64,000 bases of DNA from Larkinella arboricola (GTDB lineage: Bacteria > Bacteroidota > Bacteroidia > Cytophagales > Spirosomataceae), in the NCBI RefSeq assembly GCF_003259745.1, contig NZ_QLMC01000008.1, positions 124,001 through 188,000 of the forward strand. Direction: 5' to 3'. Each line of letters begins with the position of its first letter. Position 1 is the stretch's first letter. Under the pieces are notes generated by a model. The model was not told the origin of the DNA and did no database searches. It saw only the letters and a list, made by a program, of their open reading frames with translations. Made by a program: the position numbers and the translations under genes. Positions 37,001 to 43,852 of this stretch are shown piece after piece.

Positions 37001-38426
37001 CCGCTTTGATCACAATCGGAAGAAGCGCCTGGCCTAACTCCACCGACAGGCTTTTCACCTGTTTCCCCATCTTATCCAGTTGGGCGGCCGCCGTTTCGTT
37101 TTTGGTGTTAAACTCATTGGTTAAGCTTTTACCTTTCTCCATTTCTACCCTGGCCAGGGTTTGGTACTTGGTAACTAGCTCCGTCTGATCCTTCAATAAG
37201 GACATTACCTTCGTGGCTTCCTGGGATTTGATACCCATATCCGCCAGGCGCTTCGCCACTTCATCGGCCGGAACGCCCTTCAAACTGGCCGCTAAATCCT
37301 GAAGAAATTTATTCGGGTTGGTGTTGATCAGCTTCTTCATTTCGGCTTCCGAAATTCCCAGCTGAGTCGCAAAGGTGGCCGTATCGACAGCCGCCGTTAG
37401 CAGGATGTTTGATAGACCACCCGCACCGATTTCAGCCGATAAGCCTAGTTCCTGAAGGGCCGCGCCTAACCCCATCGTTTCGCTGATTTGTGGGCTTAAA
37501 TCGCCCAGCTGGCCCATTCGGGCCGTAAAATCCGCCACTACCGGAGCCGTAGCCGAACCGGCCGCGCCCAGGGAGTTTAAAGCCGATCCGATATCGTTGA
37601 TCGCTTCGCCGGGCTTCATATCGGCCGTTTCCTTAAAAAGCTTCTGAAGCCCGCCGATTGTACTGGCTACTTCTTCCGCGCCCCCGGTAAACTCATCGCC
37701 CAGCGCCACCACGGCTTTATCAATCGATTCCACGAAGCCTAAAACTTCCTCTTTGGCGATACCCAACTGGCCCGCCACTTTGGCGATATCCGCCAGATCT
37801 TCCACGGCCGTACGGGTGTCAATTTTCCCGATGGCTTCCATCAGGCCTTCCACCTGCTCAATCTCCATTTCCGTAGATTTGGCGATATCCGCGATCGCAT
37901 CGGACATTTCGGCCGCCGATGTAATCGACTGCTTTCCGAAGCTGATTACTTCTTCGATGATGTTTTCCAGGCTGAAGGCCGCAAAGGTGGCCGCGAAGGC
38001 TTCCTTAAACCGGCCCATCGCCGTAGTTCCGTCATCGATCGGTGTACGAAGGGCGTTCATTTCTTCCCGCACTTCCCGGATCCGGTTATCGACCCCATCG
38101 ACTTCTTTCATTTTGTCGATCCAGGCATCCGATCCCACTTTCAGATCTTTCAGTTCGGCGTTCAGCTGGCGGCTTCGGGCGTTTAGCTCCCGCATGGAAG
38201 CATCCGAAAGATCAATGGCGGAAGTGAATTCCTTGATTTCGGCTTTCAGATCCGCCTGAAGGTTCTTCAGTTCCTTCCAGCCTTCGGATCCTTCTTCGCC
38301 CGCTTCCTTCATGCGTCGAAGCTCTTTGTTTACTTCCGACATAGCCCCCTGAAGCTCCTTCAGGGTGGCTTCGCCTTCGTCGCCATCGATGATTAGCTTT
38401 ATTCGACTGACTTCAAATTCATTCAT
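34089..38426 (-). CDS. Phage tail tape measure protein
   Basis: From the ATG at 38426 the product has 1445 residues. It sets tail length and is ejected with DNA. Order: coiled coil (about 10-110; LKELQGAMSEVNKELRRMKE), TP901-type tape measure domain (about 150-460; SAAEMSDAIADIAKSTEMEI, IGGLQKLFKETADM), hydrophobic segments (about 470-600; GLVVAAVALLVAGFALLYNN), a very long Lys/Glu/Ala coiled coil (about 680-1080), another hydrophobic stretch (PLGLIGVAGAAAATAIQVGM) and a Gly/Asp-rich carboxy part with SMIDRATGQEVGEAEGGE. At about 1.5 angstrom per residue a tail near 215 nm is expected. A hairpin terminator lies just upstream of the start. Confidence 0.95.
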   Translation of the reverse strand: MNEFEVSRIKLIIDGDEGEATLKELQGAMSEVNKELRRMKEAGEEGSEGWKELKNLQADLKAEIKEFTSAIDLSDASMRELNARSRQLNAELKDLKVGSDAWIDKMKEVDGVDNRIREVREEMNALRTPIDDGTTAMGRFKEAFAATFAAFSLENIIEEVISFGKQSITSAAEMSDAIADIAKSTEMEIEQVEGLMEAIGKIDTRTAVEDLADIAKVAGQLGIAKEEVLGFVESIDKAVVALGDEFTGGAEEVASTIGGLQKLFKETADMKPGEAINDIGSALNSLGAAGSATAPVVADFTARMGQLGDLSPQISETMGLGAALQELGLSAEIGAGGLSNILLTAAVDTATFATQLGISEAEMKKLINTNPNKFLQDLAASLKGVPADEVAKRLADMGIKSQEATKVMSLLKDQTELVTKYQTLARVEMEKGKSLTNEFNTKNETAAAQLDKMGKQVKSLSVELGQALLPIVIKAGAGLITFVNTIRAIPAFVNENKVAIGALTVALVTFNAQAIYTEANALRITAAKKLQTIATGAVTTAQTALNAVMAMNPIGLVVAAVALLVAGFALLYNNVQPLRAGIAGVWEALKVGLSLVKDFGSALKNLDFAGAAKIWSSGGTKIAEAYGKGYSDKIKSEQSKIEADHKSHVDKKTATSKAGAEKSAQDAATANKGGLAGMSKDNAGYLSDDEKKRRDHEKKLADDKKKANQDAIEAAKKANIAAIADEQTRKIAQLKFELDQEKKKIQESQADQKLKLAQFTAADKAYETGKAAIEKEYREKKEKEDREAADKQKKLLISLIADEHERKLAELQFQAEGAKAEVERTITDETRKAQALDLINKKLSSDIQKENDDQRQKELQKNTEKREKELAGERQLFDLQFQAAVANADLNLNLAKNNAQAIYEAKLDRLTAEYNYNRQKLLNEAAEEKAKNAELIADSDRRAQADKAIDDRLKAELSANDLNYENQKTALTQERTAQRLANQQQFFSAIDGLMNGDYSKFLDLLNLKLSNEQAKNQKALQDFTAKGQETLKVAGQVINTLQQLNQKYLDSQIAKITKEKDKQLAAWKEQYDKGVIDKDTYDKKVVEITKDTEAKIKDEKLKAWKREQALNITMAIVNGAQAALKSLATMGWPLGLIGVAGAAAATAIQVGMIKSQKPPTFAKGGKIGQGYFKNAGVLQGGRHGSRPGEAGISMIDRATGQEVGEAEGGEPFMILSRETRRNNGPIIDMLLHSSMHKNGAKIFRDGGTYGDYVPRSPSWRKYEDGGISYNADDYLGDTGANYGSSGDGTAGVESAQASVDATQEQIEQSQALMESIADNTEATALALAEIGEFLAGKFTTGLAKQSEDLQKSVASSLLLMRLSMNAHHSELIKEISALLDQLIKAEQAGNTMVVLTLRQKLDNLAGSIGQSNGYLNRIADKNLSVSTFVNVVNHVNVVAEASNFK

Positions 38427-38436
38427 AGTTTGCCTT

Positions 38437-38478
38437 GAAAAAAAAATGCTTCCGACGAACTTCGCCGAAAGCATTTTC
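38437..38478 (-). terminator. Hairpin with T-tract just before the tape measure start
   Basis: The minus-strand stem AATGCTTTCGGCGAA / TTCGTCGGAAGCATT is followed by about nine T and lies only about 15 bases before the tape measure ATG. It comes after the CGTCCTAC motif at 38484-38491. This order (motif, hairpin, gene) suggests an attenuator. Confidence 0.65.
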
Positions 38479-38483
38479 TTATG

Positions 38484-38491
38484 GTAGGACG
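38484..38491 (-). promoter_or_regulatory. RTCCTAY motif upstream of tape measure
   Basis: CGTCCTAC on the minus strand, 58 bases before the ATG. It is one of eight GTCCTAY copies in the prophage. Confidence 0.45.
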
Positions 38492-38503
38492 CCATTTAAG
38501 GGT

Positions 38504-38788
38504 TTAAGGCGACTTTCTATCCATTGTTTCAAACATATCTTCCAGAAGGAACAGCCGGTGATTCGTATCCCGGTATTCAGCCAGCGGAACGATATCAGGA
38601 TCATACCCCATGATGTTAATAATCCGAAATGCTTGCCGAAGCGCAAGCTGCATATTCTGAAAAGGGGTGCCGACAACGGAATCATCAAACTCTTTCATGG
38701 CATCAAACAGCGGTGCCACATTGACCAATTGACCTGTATGTGGATTATGAACCAGAATCGGATCTTTGATTTCTATATCCAAAAGCAT
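38504..38788 (-). CDS. Small phage protein upstream of tape measure
   Basis: The 94-residue product (MLLDIEIKDPILVHNPHTGQ, MQLALRQAFRIINIMGYDPD) is soluble and mostly helical after residue 30. Its place directly before the tape measure gene is where tail assembly chaperones lie in many siphoviruses, but I see no frameshift site and no sequence match, so that role is only a possibility. Confidence 0.6.
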   Translation of the reverse strand: MLLDIEIKDPILVHNPHTGQLVNVAPLFDAMKEFDDSVVGTPFQNMQLALRQAFRIINIMGYDPDIVPLAEYRDTNHRLFLLEDMFETMDRKSP

Positions 38789-38848
38789 AATTTTGAATTA
38801 CAATAAAGGGTAAAACTTCGACGGTCCGCCGTGGCGGTTTGATTCTTT

Positions 38849-38880
38849 AGCCCGGTGCTCGTAACACCGGGCTTTTTTAT
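38849..38880 (+). terminator. Rightward terminator after the KilA-N gene
   Basis: The stem AGCCCGGTG / CACCGGGCT has its T tract (six T) on the plus strand. The genes on both sides run leftward, so it would stop rightward (antisense) transcription into the KilA-N gene. Confidence 0.55.
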
Positions 38881-39447
38881 TTAATTATCAGAGTTCTTAA
38901 ACTCATCCCGGAAGAGTTTGTAATGATCGCGCGTTTCCTGAGTGTTCTGACGCGAAAGGGCTTTCGACTCCAGTTCTAGTTTTGCCAGATCTTCCATATC
39001 GCTTCGGTTGGCTTCATAGATCTTATTCTTAATTCGAGCAATCTTAGCATCGACAAAAGCCTTTCGCTTTAATCGATCCCGAACGGTTCCCATCAATAGC
39101 TGGTCAACCGTTACATACATCCATACGGCAAAATTAGGATTCAACCAGGCCGCAAAATCTAATGCAACGATACGGTGCATCCATGTACCGTGACGATAGT
39201 TCACTCTTACTAAATTTTCCTCAGAATTAACCCCATTAAAAGGGTTTCCTGCTTCTGAGTTTCCAGAAATCTGGAAACTCAGGCAGGCTTGGATAATACC
39301 TTTTGCCCTATCTGTGACTAAATAATTTGAAGGTTTTTCACCAAAGGCCTTCGCCATTTCCGTGGCATTTACCATCATGTTAGCAGCTGACAAGTCGAAT
39401 TCAATAACCTTGTCGTCATACAAGCATTCAATAATTTGTGTAGTCAT
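38881..39447 (-). CDS. KilA-N domain protein (possible antirepressor)
   Basis: From the ATG at 39447 the product has 188 residues. The KilA-N DNA-binding domain (about 15-130) shows VNATEMAKAFGEKPSNYLV, a charged loop, then the typical YRHGTWMHRIVALDFAAWLN and FAVWMYVTVDQLL. The carboxy-terminal 50 residues are a charged coiled coil (KRKAFVDAKIARIKNKIYEA). KilA-N and Bro-N proteins of temperate phages often act as antirepressors. It is divergent from a ribbon-helix-helix gene across an AT-rich palindromic region, which supports a regulatory pair. Confidence 0.88.
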   Translation of the reverse strand: MTTQIIECLYDDKVIEFDLSAANMMVNATEMAKAFGEKPSNYLVTDRAKGIIQACLSFQISGNSEAGNPFNGVNSEENLVRVNYRHGTWMHRIVALDFAAWLNPNFAVWMYVTVDQLLMGTVRDRLKRKAFVDAKIARIKNKIYEANRSDMEDLAKLELESKALSRQNTQETRDHYKLFRDEFKNSDN

Positions 39448-39478
39448 AAGAATTAAAGTTTGATTAGACACCACAATG

Positions 39479-39510
39479 TTATATATTATTTATTATATAA
39501 TATATGTTAT
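39479..39510. promoter_or_regulatory. AT-rich palindrome between KilA-N and RHH genes
   Basis: The inverted repeat ATATATTAT / ATAATATAT with a 7-base centre lies in the 120-base region between the two divergent starts. It is a good candidate operator for the ribbon-helix-helix protein. Confidence 0.45.
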
Positions 39511-39544
39511 TTACAGAAATATTTTCTAACATAGATTATTGCCA

Positions 39545-39552
39545 TACATTTG
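39545..39552 (+). promoter_or_regulatory. Candidate -7 box for the RHH gene
   Basis: TACATTTG fits TAnnTTTG and lies 16 bases before the ATG, leaving a very short leader. Confidence 0.5.
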
Positions 39553-39567
39553 TAGAAAATAATTGCC

Positions 39568-39735
39568 ATGAGAAAAATCAGCATTGACCTACCCGACGAC
39601 ATATACAAAGAGCTTATGCGGATAAAGTATGAGAAGGATGTAAACGAAAATGAGAAGATCTCAATCGGTGAGTTGGTTAGGCAAGCCGTAAAAGAGTGGT
39701 TAGACAATAATAAAGAAACCCCCGCCCAAAAATGA
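39568..39735 (+). CDS. Ribbon-helix-helix DNA-binding protein
   Basis: The 55-residue product is a CopG/Arc-type ribbon-helix-helix protein: a beta strand MRKISIDLPDDIYKEL, helix A (YKELMRIKYEKDV), a charged turn and helix B (ISIGELVRQAVKEWLD). Such proteins repress as dimers of dimers at palindromes. It is the only plus-strand gene within the late block, divergent from KilA-N and convergent with the M15 peptidase across a shared terminator. A pair of small RHH repressor plus antirepressor recalls the immI region of phage P22 (Arc/Mnt and Ant); the comparison is by analogy, not homology. Confidence 0.85.
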   Translation: MRKISIDLPDDIYKELMRIKYEKDVNENEKISIGELVRQAVKEWLDNNKETPAQK

Positions 39736-39748
39736 GCGGGGGTTTTAT
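39716..39748. terminator. Bidirectional terminator between RHH and M15 peptidase genes
   Basis: The stem AACCCCCGC / GCGGGGGTT overlaps the end of the RHH gene, has T tracts on both strands and lies in the gap between converging genes. Confidence 0.75.
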
Positions 39749-39749
39749 T

Positions 39750-40193
39750 TCACTTCTTCACCAGCTTTTCCCAGCCGGTTCGCTCAAAATGTGGCGCGTC
39801 CTTCAGGCTCTTAAAATGGCCGCCCCAGGTAATTCCGGCTGTTTGAAGTACCAGTTTGGAAAACAGCGTGAATAACTCCGTATTCCAATCGGCTTGCCCA
39901 TTCTTCTTTTTGAAGGCCACATCGAAGGCCAGTCTGGGCTGGTAGTTGTGGGCGGATTGACCCGCTTTCGCGTTCGTCACCTTCTCATCCGCTTCATCCA
40001 CTTTGCCATCCCCATCATTGTCCTTCTTATCAAAGGGCTGATTGTACAGGGCGGTTTGTTCTTCCTTCGATCGGTACGTACAGGTAAGGAACGGCTGGGA
40101 CAATTCCGGAAATTTGATCCGCCATTCGGCTTCTGCTTTGCCAAAAGCGTACGCCAGCACCGGATCCAGATCGTCAATTCTACGGGAAGCCAT
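39750..40193 (-). CDS. M15-family peptidase (endolysin) with EF-hand-like insert
   Basis: From the ATG at 40193 the product has 147 residues. It matches L-Ala-D-Glu-type M15 peptidases that cut cell-wall peptides: LTCTYRSKEEQTALYNQ, then the zinc residues in AGQSAHNYQPRLAFDVAF (His and Asp) and in DAPHFE (His), with WGGHFKSLKD between. Between the first two blocks sits DNDGDGKVDEADE, which has the D-x-D-x-D-G pattern of a calcium-binding EF-hand or dockerin loop. There is no signal peptide, so export would need a holin. The motif GTGTCCTAT lies about 50 bases upstream. Confidence 0.88.
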   Translation of the reverse strand: MASRRIDDLDPVLAYAFGKAEAEWRIKFPELSQPFLTCTYRSKEEQTALYNQPFDKKDNDGDGKVDEADEKVTNAKAGQSAHNYQPRLAFDVAFKKKNGQADWNTELFTLFSKLVLQTAGITWGGHFKSLKDAPHFERTGWEKLVKK

Positions 40194-40244
40194 AAATAAA
40201 AATGTTTGGTTTAAGCCGAAGATCCGGACCAAACCAAACACCTC

Positions 40245-40253
40245 ATAGGACAC
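40245..40253 (-). promoter_or_regulatory. RTCCTAY motif upstream of M15 peptidase
   Basis: GTGTCCTAT on the minus strand, 52 bases before the ATG at 40193. Confidence 0.45.
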
Positions 40254-40274
40254 AAAAGCAGTCTACTATTGTTA

Positions 40275-40526
40275 TTAATTGTTCGCTTTTGTGGCTGGCA
40301 CAACAAAATGAACACGTACGGTTTTCTGATTTGTTGACCCCATTTTTGCAAAAAAACTAGGAGCATTAACATCGTACGTTACTGAAACTGGTGGATGAGT
40401 TTTCAACAAACTGCTAAAAGTGGCAGGCGTAGGAGGTACAGAGTTAATTTTTGAACTACAACTAGATAGAAGTCCCAAAGTGACTACTCCTACAATTAAG
40501 CCGGAAATTACCTTCATGTTTTTCAT
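40275..40526 (-). CDS. Small prophage lipoprotein
   Basis: The 83-residue precursor starts MKNMKVISGLIVGVVTLGLLSSC, a clean lipobox with Cys at 23. The mature part is about 60 residues, Ser/Pro/Thr-rich, without known domain (SVTYDVNAPSFFAKMG). It sits between a tail gene and the lysin and is not a virion-type protein. Small phage-borne lipoproteins often block superinfection at the cell surface (T5 Llp type); that role is inference here. A 15-bp perfect inverted repeat lies 70 bases upstream. Confidence 0.75.
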   Translation of the reverse strand: MKNMKVISGLIVGVVTLGLLSSCSSKINSVPPTPATFSSLLKTHPPVSVTYDVNAPSFFAKMGSTNQKTVRVHFVVPATKANN

Positions 40527-40594
40527 GGTGAAAAGGATTAAATATGGAGTTCAATCACCACACATAACGACTGACAACTAACAACTTATCTACT

Positions 40595-40634
40595 TGAACG
40601 CTATTATTTATTAGATGACAAATAATAGCGTTCA
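40595..40634. repeat. 15-bp perfect inverted repeat upstream of the lipoprotein gene
   Basis: TGAACGCTATTATTT and its exact complement AAATAATAGCGTTCA are separated by 10 bases. There is no T tract after it in either direction, so a simple terminator is unlikely. It may be an operator, an RNA stem or a recombination relic. Confidence 0.7.
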
Positions 40635-40666
40635 GAACTTACATCAACCGCATTAAATGATCTTTT

Positions 40667-41203
40667 TTAGCCCTGGCGATCTTCTTCCCATTTGCGGGCC
40701 AGATACGGCGCGATCAATTCCGAATAACGCCACGAAAGCTGTTTCTGGGCGTTCTTGATCATTTCCATCTTTCCGGAATTGTACCAGGTTCCCCGGTAGC
40801 CCCGTTTGATCGATGGAACCTTCCGCCGACCGATGGCCAGCGCCCAGGCCAGGCGCTTGACGGCGTTGTTGACCGTGGGTACTTGGTGGCCTTTGTAGCC
40901 GTGAATGTAGGCGAAGCGATCCAGCCCGATCTTTTCCACGAAGAATTCCATCGCGTCAACCGGCGCATTATGCGCCCCGTACCGGATTAGCGCCATATCC
41001 TTAAACCGTCCGTAGCCCCGAAAGTCAATTTCGGCCGCCAGGGTGGTCGCCGTTCGTAGGATATGGTACTGAAAATCCCGCTTCAGCCCATCGGTTAATA
41101 CCAGCCCGTACGCCTGAATATGATCCTGAAAATTTTCAATGGCATCTTTGGCGATTTCTTCCACCAGATCCGCCAGATCGTCGTAAATCTCGCTAAGTTC
41201 CAT
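40667..41203 (-). CDS. Phage protein, probable tail or minor structural
   Basis: The 178-residue product is helical in its first half (SEIYDDLADLVEEIAKDAIE) and basic in the second (AIGRRKVPSIKRGYRGTWYN). The start codon overlaps the stop of the large tail protein gene by one base (TAATG), so the two are translated together. No family recognised. Confidence 0.65.
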   Translation of the reverse strand: MELSEIYDDLADLVEEIAKDAIENFQDHIQAYGLVLTDGLKRDFQYHILRTATTLAAEIDFRGYGRFKDMALIRYGAHNAPVDAMEFFVEKIGLDRFAYIHGYKGHQVPTVNNAVKRLAWALAIGRRKVPSIKRGYRGTWYNSGKMEMIKNAQKQLSWRYSELIAPYLARKWEEDRQG

Positions 41204-43263
41204 TAGGCCGGATCGTTTACAATGTAGAGTTTATTGCCGCTGGCTAAACTGAAGCTTTGGCCGTTATGCTCGGTCAGGAATAGCTGTTCGTAACCATCGC
41301 CGTTCATTCTGACCGTGTAATTCAGCGCCAGAACACCATCCACGTAAATCTGGATCCGCCGAAGCGTATTCGCCGGGCCGTACACCAGCATCCGCCAGCG
41401 GTCCCAGATCGCGTACGTAGTCGGGAAATCCAGATCATTGGAATTCATCGGGAATTTATACGGCCGGGCTGGGCCTTGTTGCACCATCCAGGCGTTTCCG
41501 ATTTGCTGACTGCCATTCGTATCGCCCACGATTAAGCCCTGAACCGCCACGGCTTTCGGATTGGCCGCCCGGTAGTGCCAGTGATTCGCCGGAACGTCCC
41601 AGGTATATTTTTCCGGCTCCAGAACGCACGTTCCAAACTGATCGGCGTAGGCCTGAGTATTCAGCCGGTTCCAGGCCGCTTCTGCCTTAGCCTGAGCATC
41701 CGCCAGGCTGACTTCGGATCCATACGTTCCGGCCGGAATCGTGATCGTGGCCGGGCCGCCCGTTAACGGCGAAACACAGCCGGTTTTGTTGTAACTGCCC
41801 GCTTTGCTGATCAGCGTGTTCACGTACGGCGTTACACTGCACAGATCCGACAGGATCGGCGGAATGTAGCCTTCCGTTCCCGGAACGTTGGCCTTCAGCG
41901 GTACGCCCACCACCTTTTTATCATCGTCCAGGTAATACTTCTCCAGTACCGTTACCTGAAGCATTCCCGACCGTTTTCCGTAGCTATCCAGCAGACAGGC
42001 CGTGGCTTTGGGCCGCCAGCCGGTCGCCCGCTGAAACAGGCCCGAAACGGCGGGCAATTCGGAATAATTATGCTGGGCGTTGCTGTACTGGAATACCAGC
42101 TGGCGGCCGATCATTTCTTCATCATCAATGCGGCCCGTTAGTTTATCATCCAGCGGCAGAAGCGGCAGAAGCGCCCGATCCGTCACGAAATACAGTTCTT
42201 TGGATAGTTGCAGATCTTCCAGGTACCGCAGGGCTTCGGGCGAAAGCCAGCCCGTATTCACCACCAGCTGACGTACGCCCGTAGCCGAATGGATCACCCG
42301 TTCACTGTAGGAAGGAAGGAATTCCCAGCCGTTGTACCGCTCGCTGATTGTTCGACTAAACGAAACCGATTCTTCCGCCTGGCCGGTTAAACACAGCGTA
42401 TCGAAGCCGCCCAGGCTATTGGCAAAAACAACGTGCCGAAGGTTACGGTGGTAATCCTGATCCATCCGGTAGTAACGAACTTCACTGATCCGCCCATCGT
42501 TTTCGTTCGTCAGCCAGACCGAATACGACAAAAATTCCTTTTCCTTCCGATCCAGGCCCAGGGCTTTCGGCCCGACTGGTACGCAGTAGGTCGTAAAGGG
42601 AAAGATATTATCCAGCTTGGAAGCCAGGGCTTCTTCGGTGGTGTAGTCCCGGTACATCACCTGGTAATACAGCCGAAGGGTTTGGGGCGCTGGGCTGAAG
42701 TTGGTCAGAAAGTACAGGAATTCGGGATGATCCGGATGAATCGTTTTCGGATTACTTGCCCAGGTCAGAAACCGCCGATCCTTCCCCACAAACTCACTGA
42801 AAAACTGGTCTTTGTACTCCGAATAATCGACTTCCGATATACCCGCCTTCACCACGTACTGAACCGGCGTAGTTTCCGAATAGATTTCCACGCCATCGTT
42901 TTCGATCGATAGAATGCAGTAATACGGCATCACCAGGCGATCGGCCACCGATATCCGGCTTTGCTCGAATTCGGGCGCTGTTCGCTCCAAGAGTGGATCC
43001 AGCTGGTTCTGGATCTCGAAGAAAGCGCCCTGGTACAAAAGGCCGGATCCGGCCGGTACGGGCGGCTGTTCGGCCGCTTCCAGGCGAACGAGTTGTTTAA
43101 AGGTTCCGGACAGGTACGATTCAGGAATCATTACCTGGCAGTAATAACGCAGATCGAAGCGATTCGGATAAAGATCCGGATCAGCCGCTTCGATGTTCAT
43201 TACGATGGGATTCATCGACAGCTTCGCCGATAAGTAATCCAGGGTGGCCAGTGGGTGAATCAT
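41203..43263 (-). CDS. Large tail protein with DUF5977 domain
   Basis: The 686-residue product is mostly beta-rich. Residues about 495-545 match what I know as DUF5977 (VSPLTGGPATITIPAGTYGS then LADAQAKAEAAWNRLNTQAY, ending FGTC), a small repeat found in Bacteroidota surface and phage tail proteins. The ending (RIQIYVDGVLALNYTVRMNG) looks like a lectin-type sandwich. Position among tail genes suggests a baseplate or receptor-binding component. It overlaps its neighbours by ATGA and TAATG. Confidence 0.75.
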   Translation of the reverse strand: MIHPLATLDYLSAKLSMNPIVMNIEAADPDLYPNRFDLRYYCQVMIPESYLSGTFKQLVRLEAAEQPPVPAGSGLLYQGAFFEIQNQLDPLLERTAPEFEQSRISVADRLVMPYYCILSIENDGVEIYSETTPVQYVVKAGISEVDYSEYKDQFFSEFVGKDRRFLTWASNPKTIHPDHPEFLYFLTNFSPAPQTLRLYYQVMYRDYTTEEALASKLDNIFPFTTYCVPVGPKALGLDRKEKEFLSYSVWLTNENDGRISEVRYYRMDQDYHRNLRHVVFANSLGGFDTLCLTGQAEESVSFSRTISERYNGWEFLPSYSERVIHSATGVRQLVVNTGWLSPEALRYLEDLQLSKELYFVTDRALLPLLPLDDKLTGRIDDEEMIGRQLVFQYSNAQHNYSELPAVSGLFQRATGWRPKATACLLDSYGKRSGMLQVTVLEKYYLDDDKKVVGVPLKANVPGTEGYIPPILSDLCSVTPYVNTLISKAGSYNKTGCVSPLTGGPATITIPAGTYGSEVSLADAQAKAEAAWNRLNTQAYADQFGTCVLEPEKYTWDVPANHWHYRAANPKAVAVQGLIVGDTNGSQQIGNAWMVQQGPARPYKFPMNSNDLDFPTTYAIWDRWRMLVYGPANTLRRIQIYVDGVLALNYTVRMNGDGYEQLFLTEHNGQSFSLASGNKLYIVNDPA

Positions 43264-43724
43264 TTGAATAAGCGGGAATTGATGTTAAGATCCAGCTGTA
43301 CTTCCATCCGAAAGCCGTAATGGCTATCGATCCACAGCTGATTCACCGATTCAATCTTCAGCGAATTCAGGTCGAAGTGAATCAGCCCTTTGTTATTGTC
43401 TTTCATCAGCTTACCCATCAGATCCGTAAGCAGGGCTAGACTTTCGGCGTACGCGTCGATCTGCTTTTCATTCTCATCTTGTGGGGCTTTTTGCAGGATC
43501 GTAAAGCCGGTATTGTAGCGAAGGCACAAATGGCCCGCGCCGTTATCCCAGGGCTGAAGAATGGGCTGTTCCAGCCAGGCAAACGGATAATCAAAATCGG
43601 GAAGGCTTCGGGCGAACTCGATTCCTTTTTCCACCGATCCGAAACAGAAGAACTTTACTTCCGGACTGGCATCCGCCCAGGCCTTGAAGTAGTTGATATA
43701 CGATTTTAAATCGCCGATGATCAT
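43260..43724 (-). CDS. Phage tail-completion-like protein, unknown
   Basis: The 154-residue product (MIIGDLKSYINYFKAWADAS, GFRMEVQLDLNINSRLFK) has an alpha/beta pattern ending in two strands. Size and place before tail genes fit a tail terminator or neck protein, but this is a guess. It is preceded by a terminator and the motif GTGTCCTAT, so it likely begins a transcript; the large tail gene follows by ATGA overlap. Confidence 0.65.
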   Translation of the reverse strand: MIIGDLKSYINYFKAWADASPEVKFFCFGSVEKGIEFARSLPDFDYPFAWLEQPILQPWDNGAGHLCLRYNTGFTILQKAPQDENEKQIDAYAESLALLTDLMGKLMKDNNKGLIHFDLNSLKIESVNQLWIDSHYGFRMEVQLDLNINSRLFK

Positions 43725-43771
43725 ACGAACGTGGTTTTTTCACCGAAGATCCCACCGACACGGCGCAACGT

Positions 43772-43780
43772 ATAGGACAC
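43772..43780 (-). promoter_or_regulatory. RTCCTAY motif upstream of the gene at 43724
   Basis: GTGTCCTAT on the minus strand directly follows a terminator T tract and lies 48 bases before the ATG. Confidence 0.5.
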
Positions 43781-43813
43781 AAAAAAGCCAGCCGGAAGAT
43801 CCCGCTGGCTTTC
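43779..43813 (-). terminator. Terminator within the late block
   Basis: The stem AAGCCAGC / GCTGGCTT has an 11-base loop and is followed by a T tract on the minus strand. It lies about 40 bases past the stop of the gene at 43853. Confidence 0.8.
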
Positions 43814-43852
43814 CTAACTATCCAGGTTATCTATCGTTCTATATGCGTTACT

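Noticed and set aside
38479-38688. 69-codon minus frame overlapping the gene at 38504-38788
   Set aside because: The 94-codon frame has better composition and the usual position before the tape measure gene.
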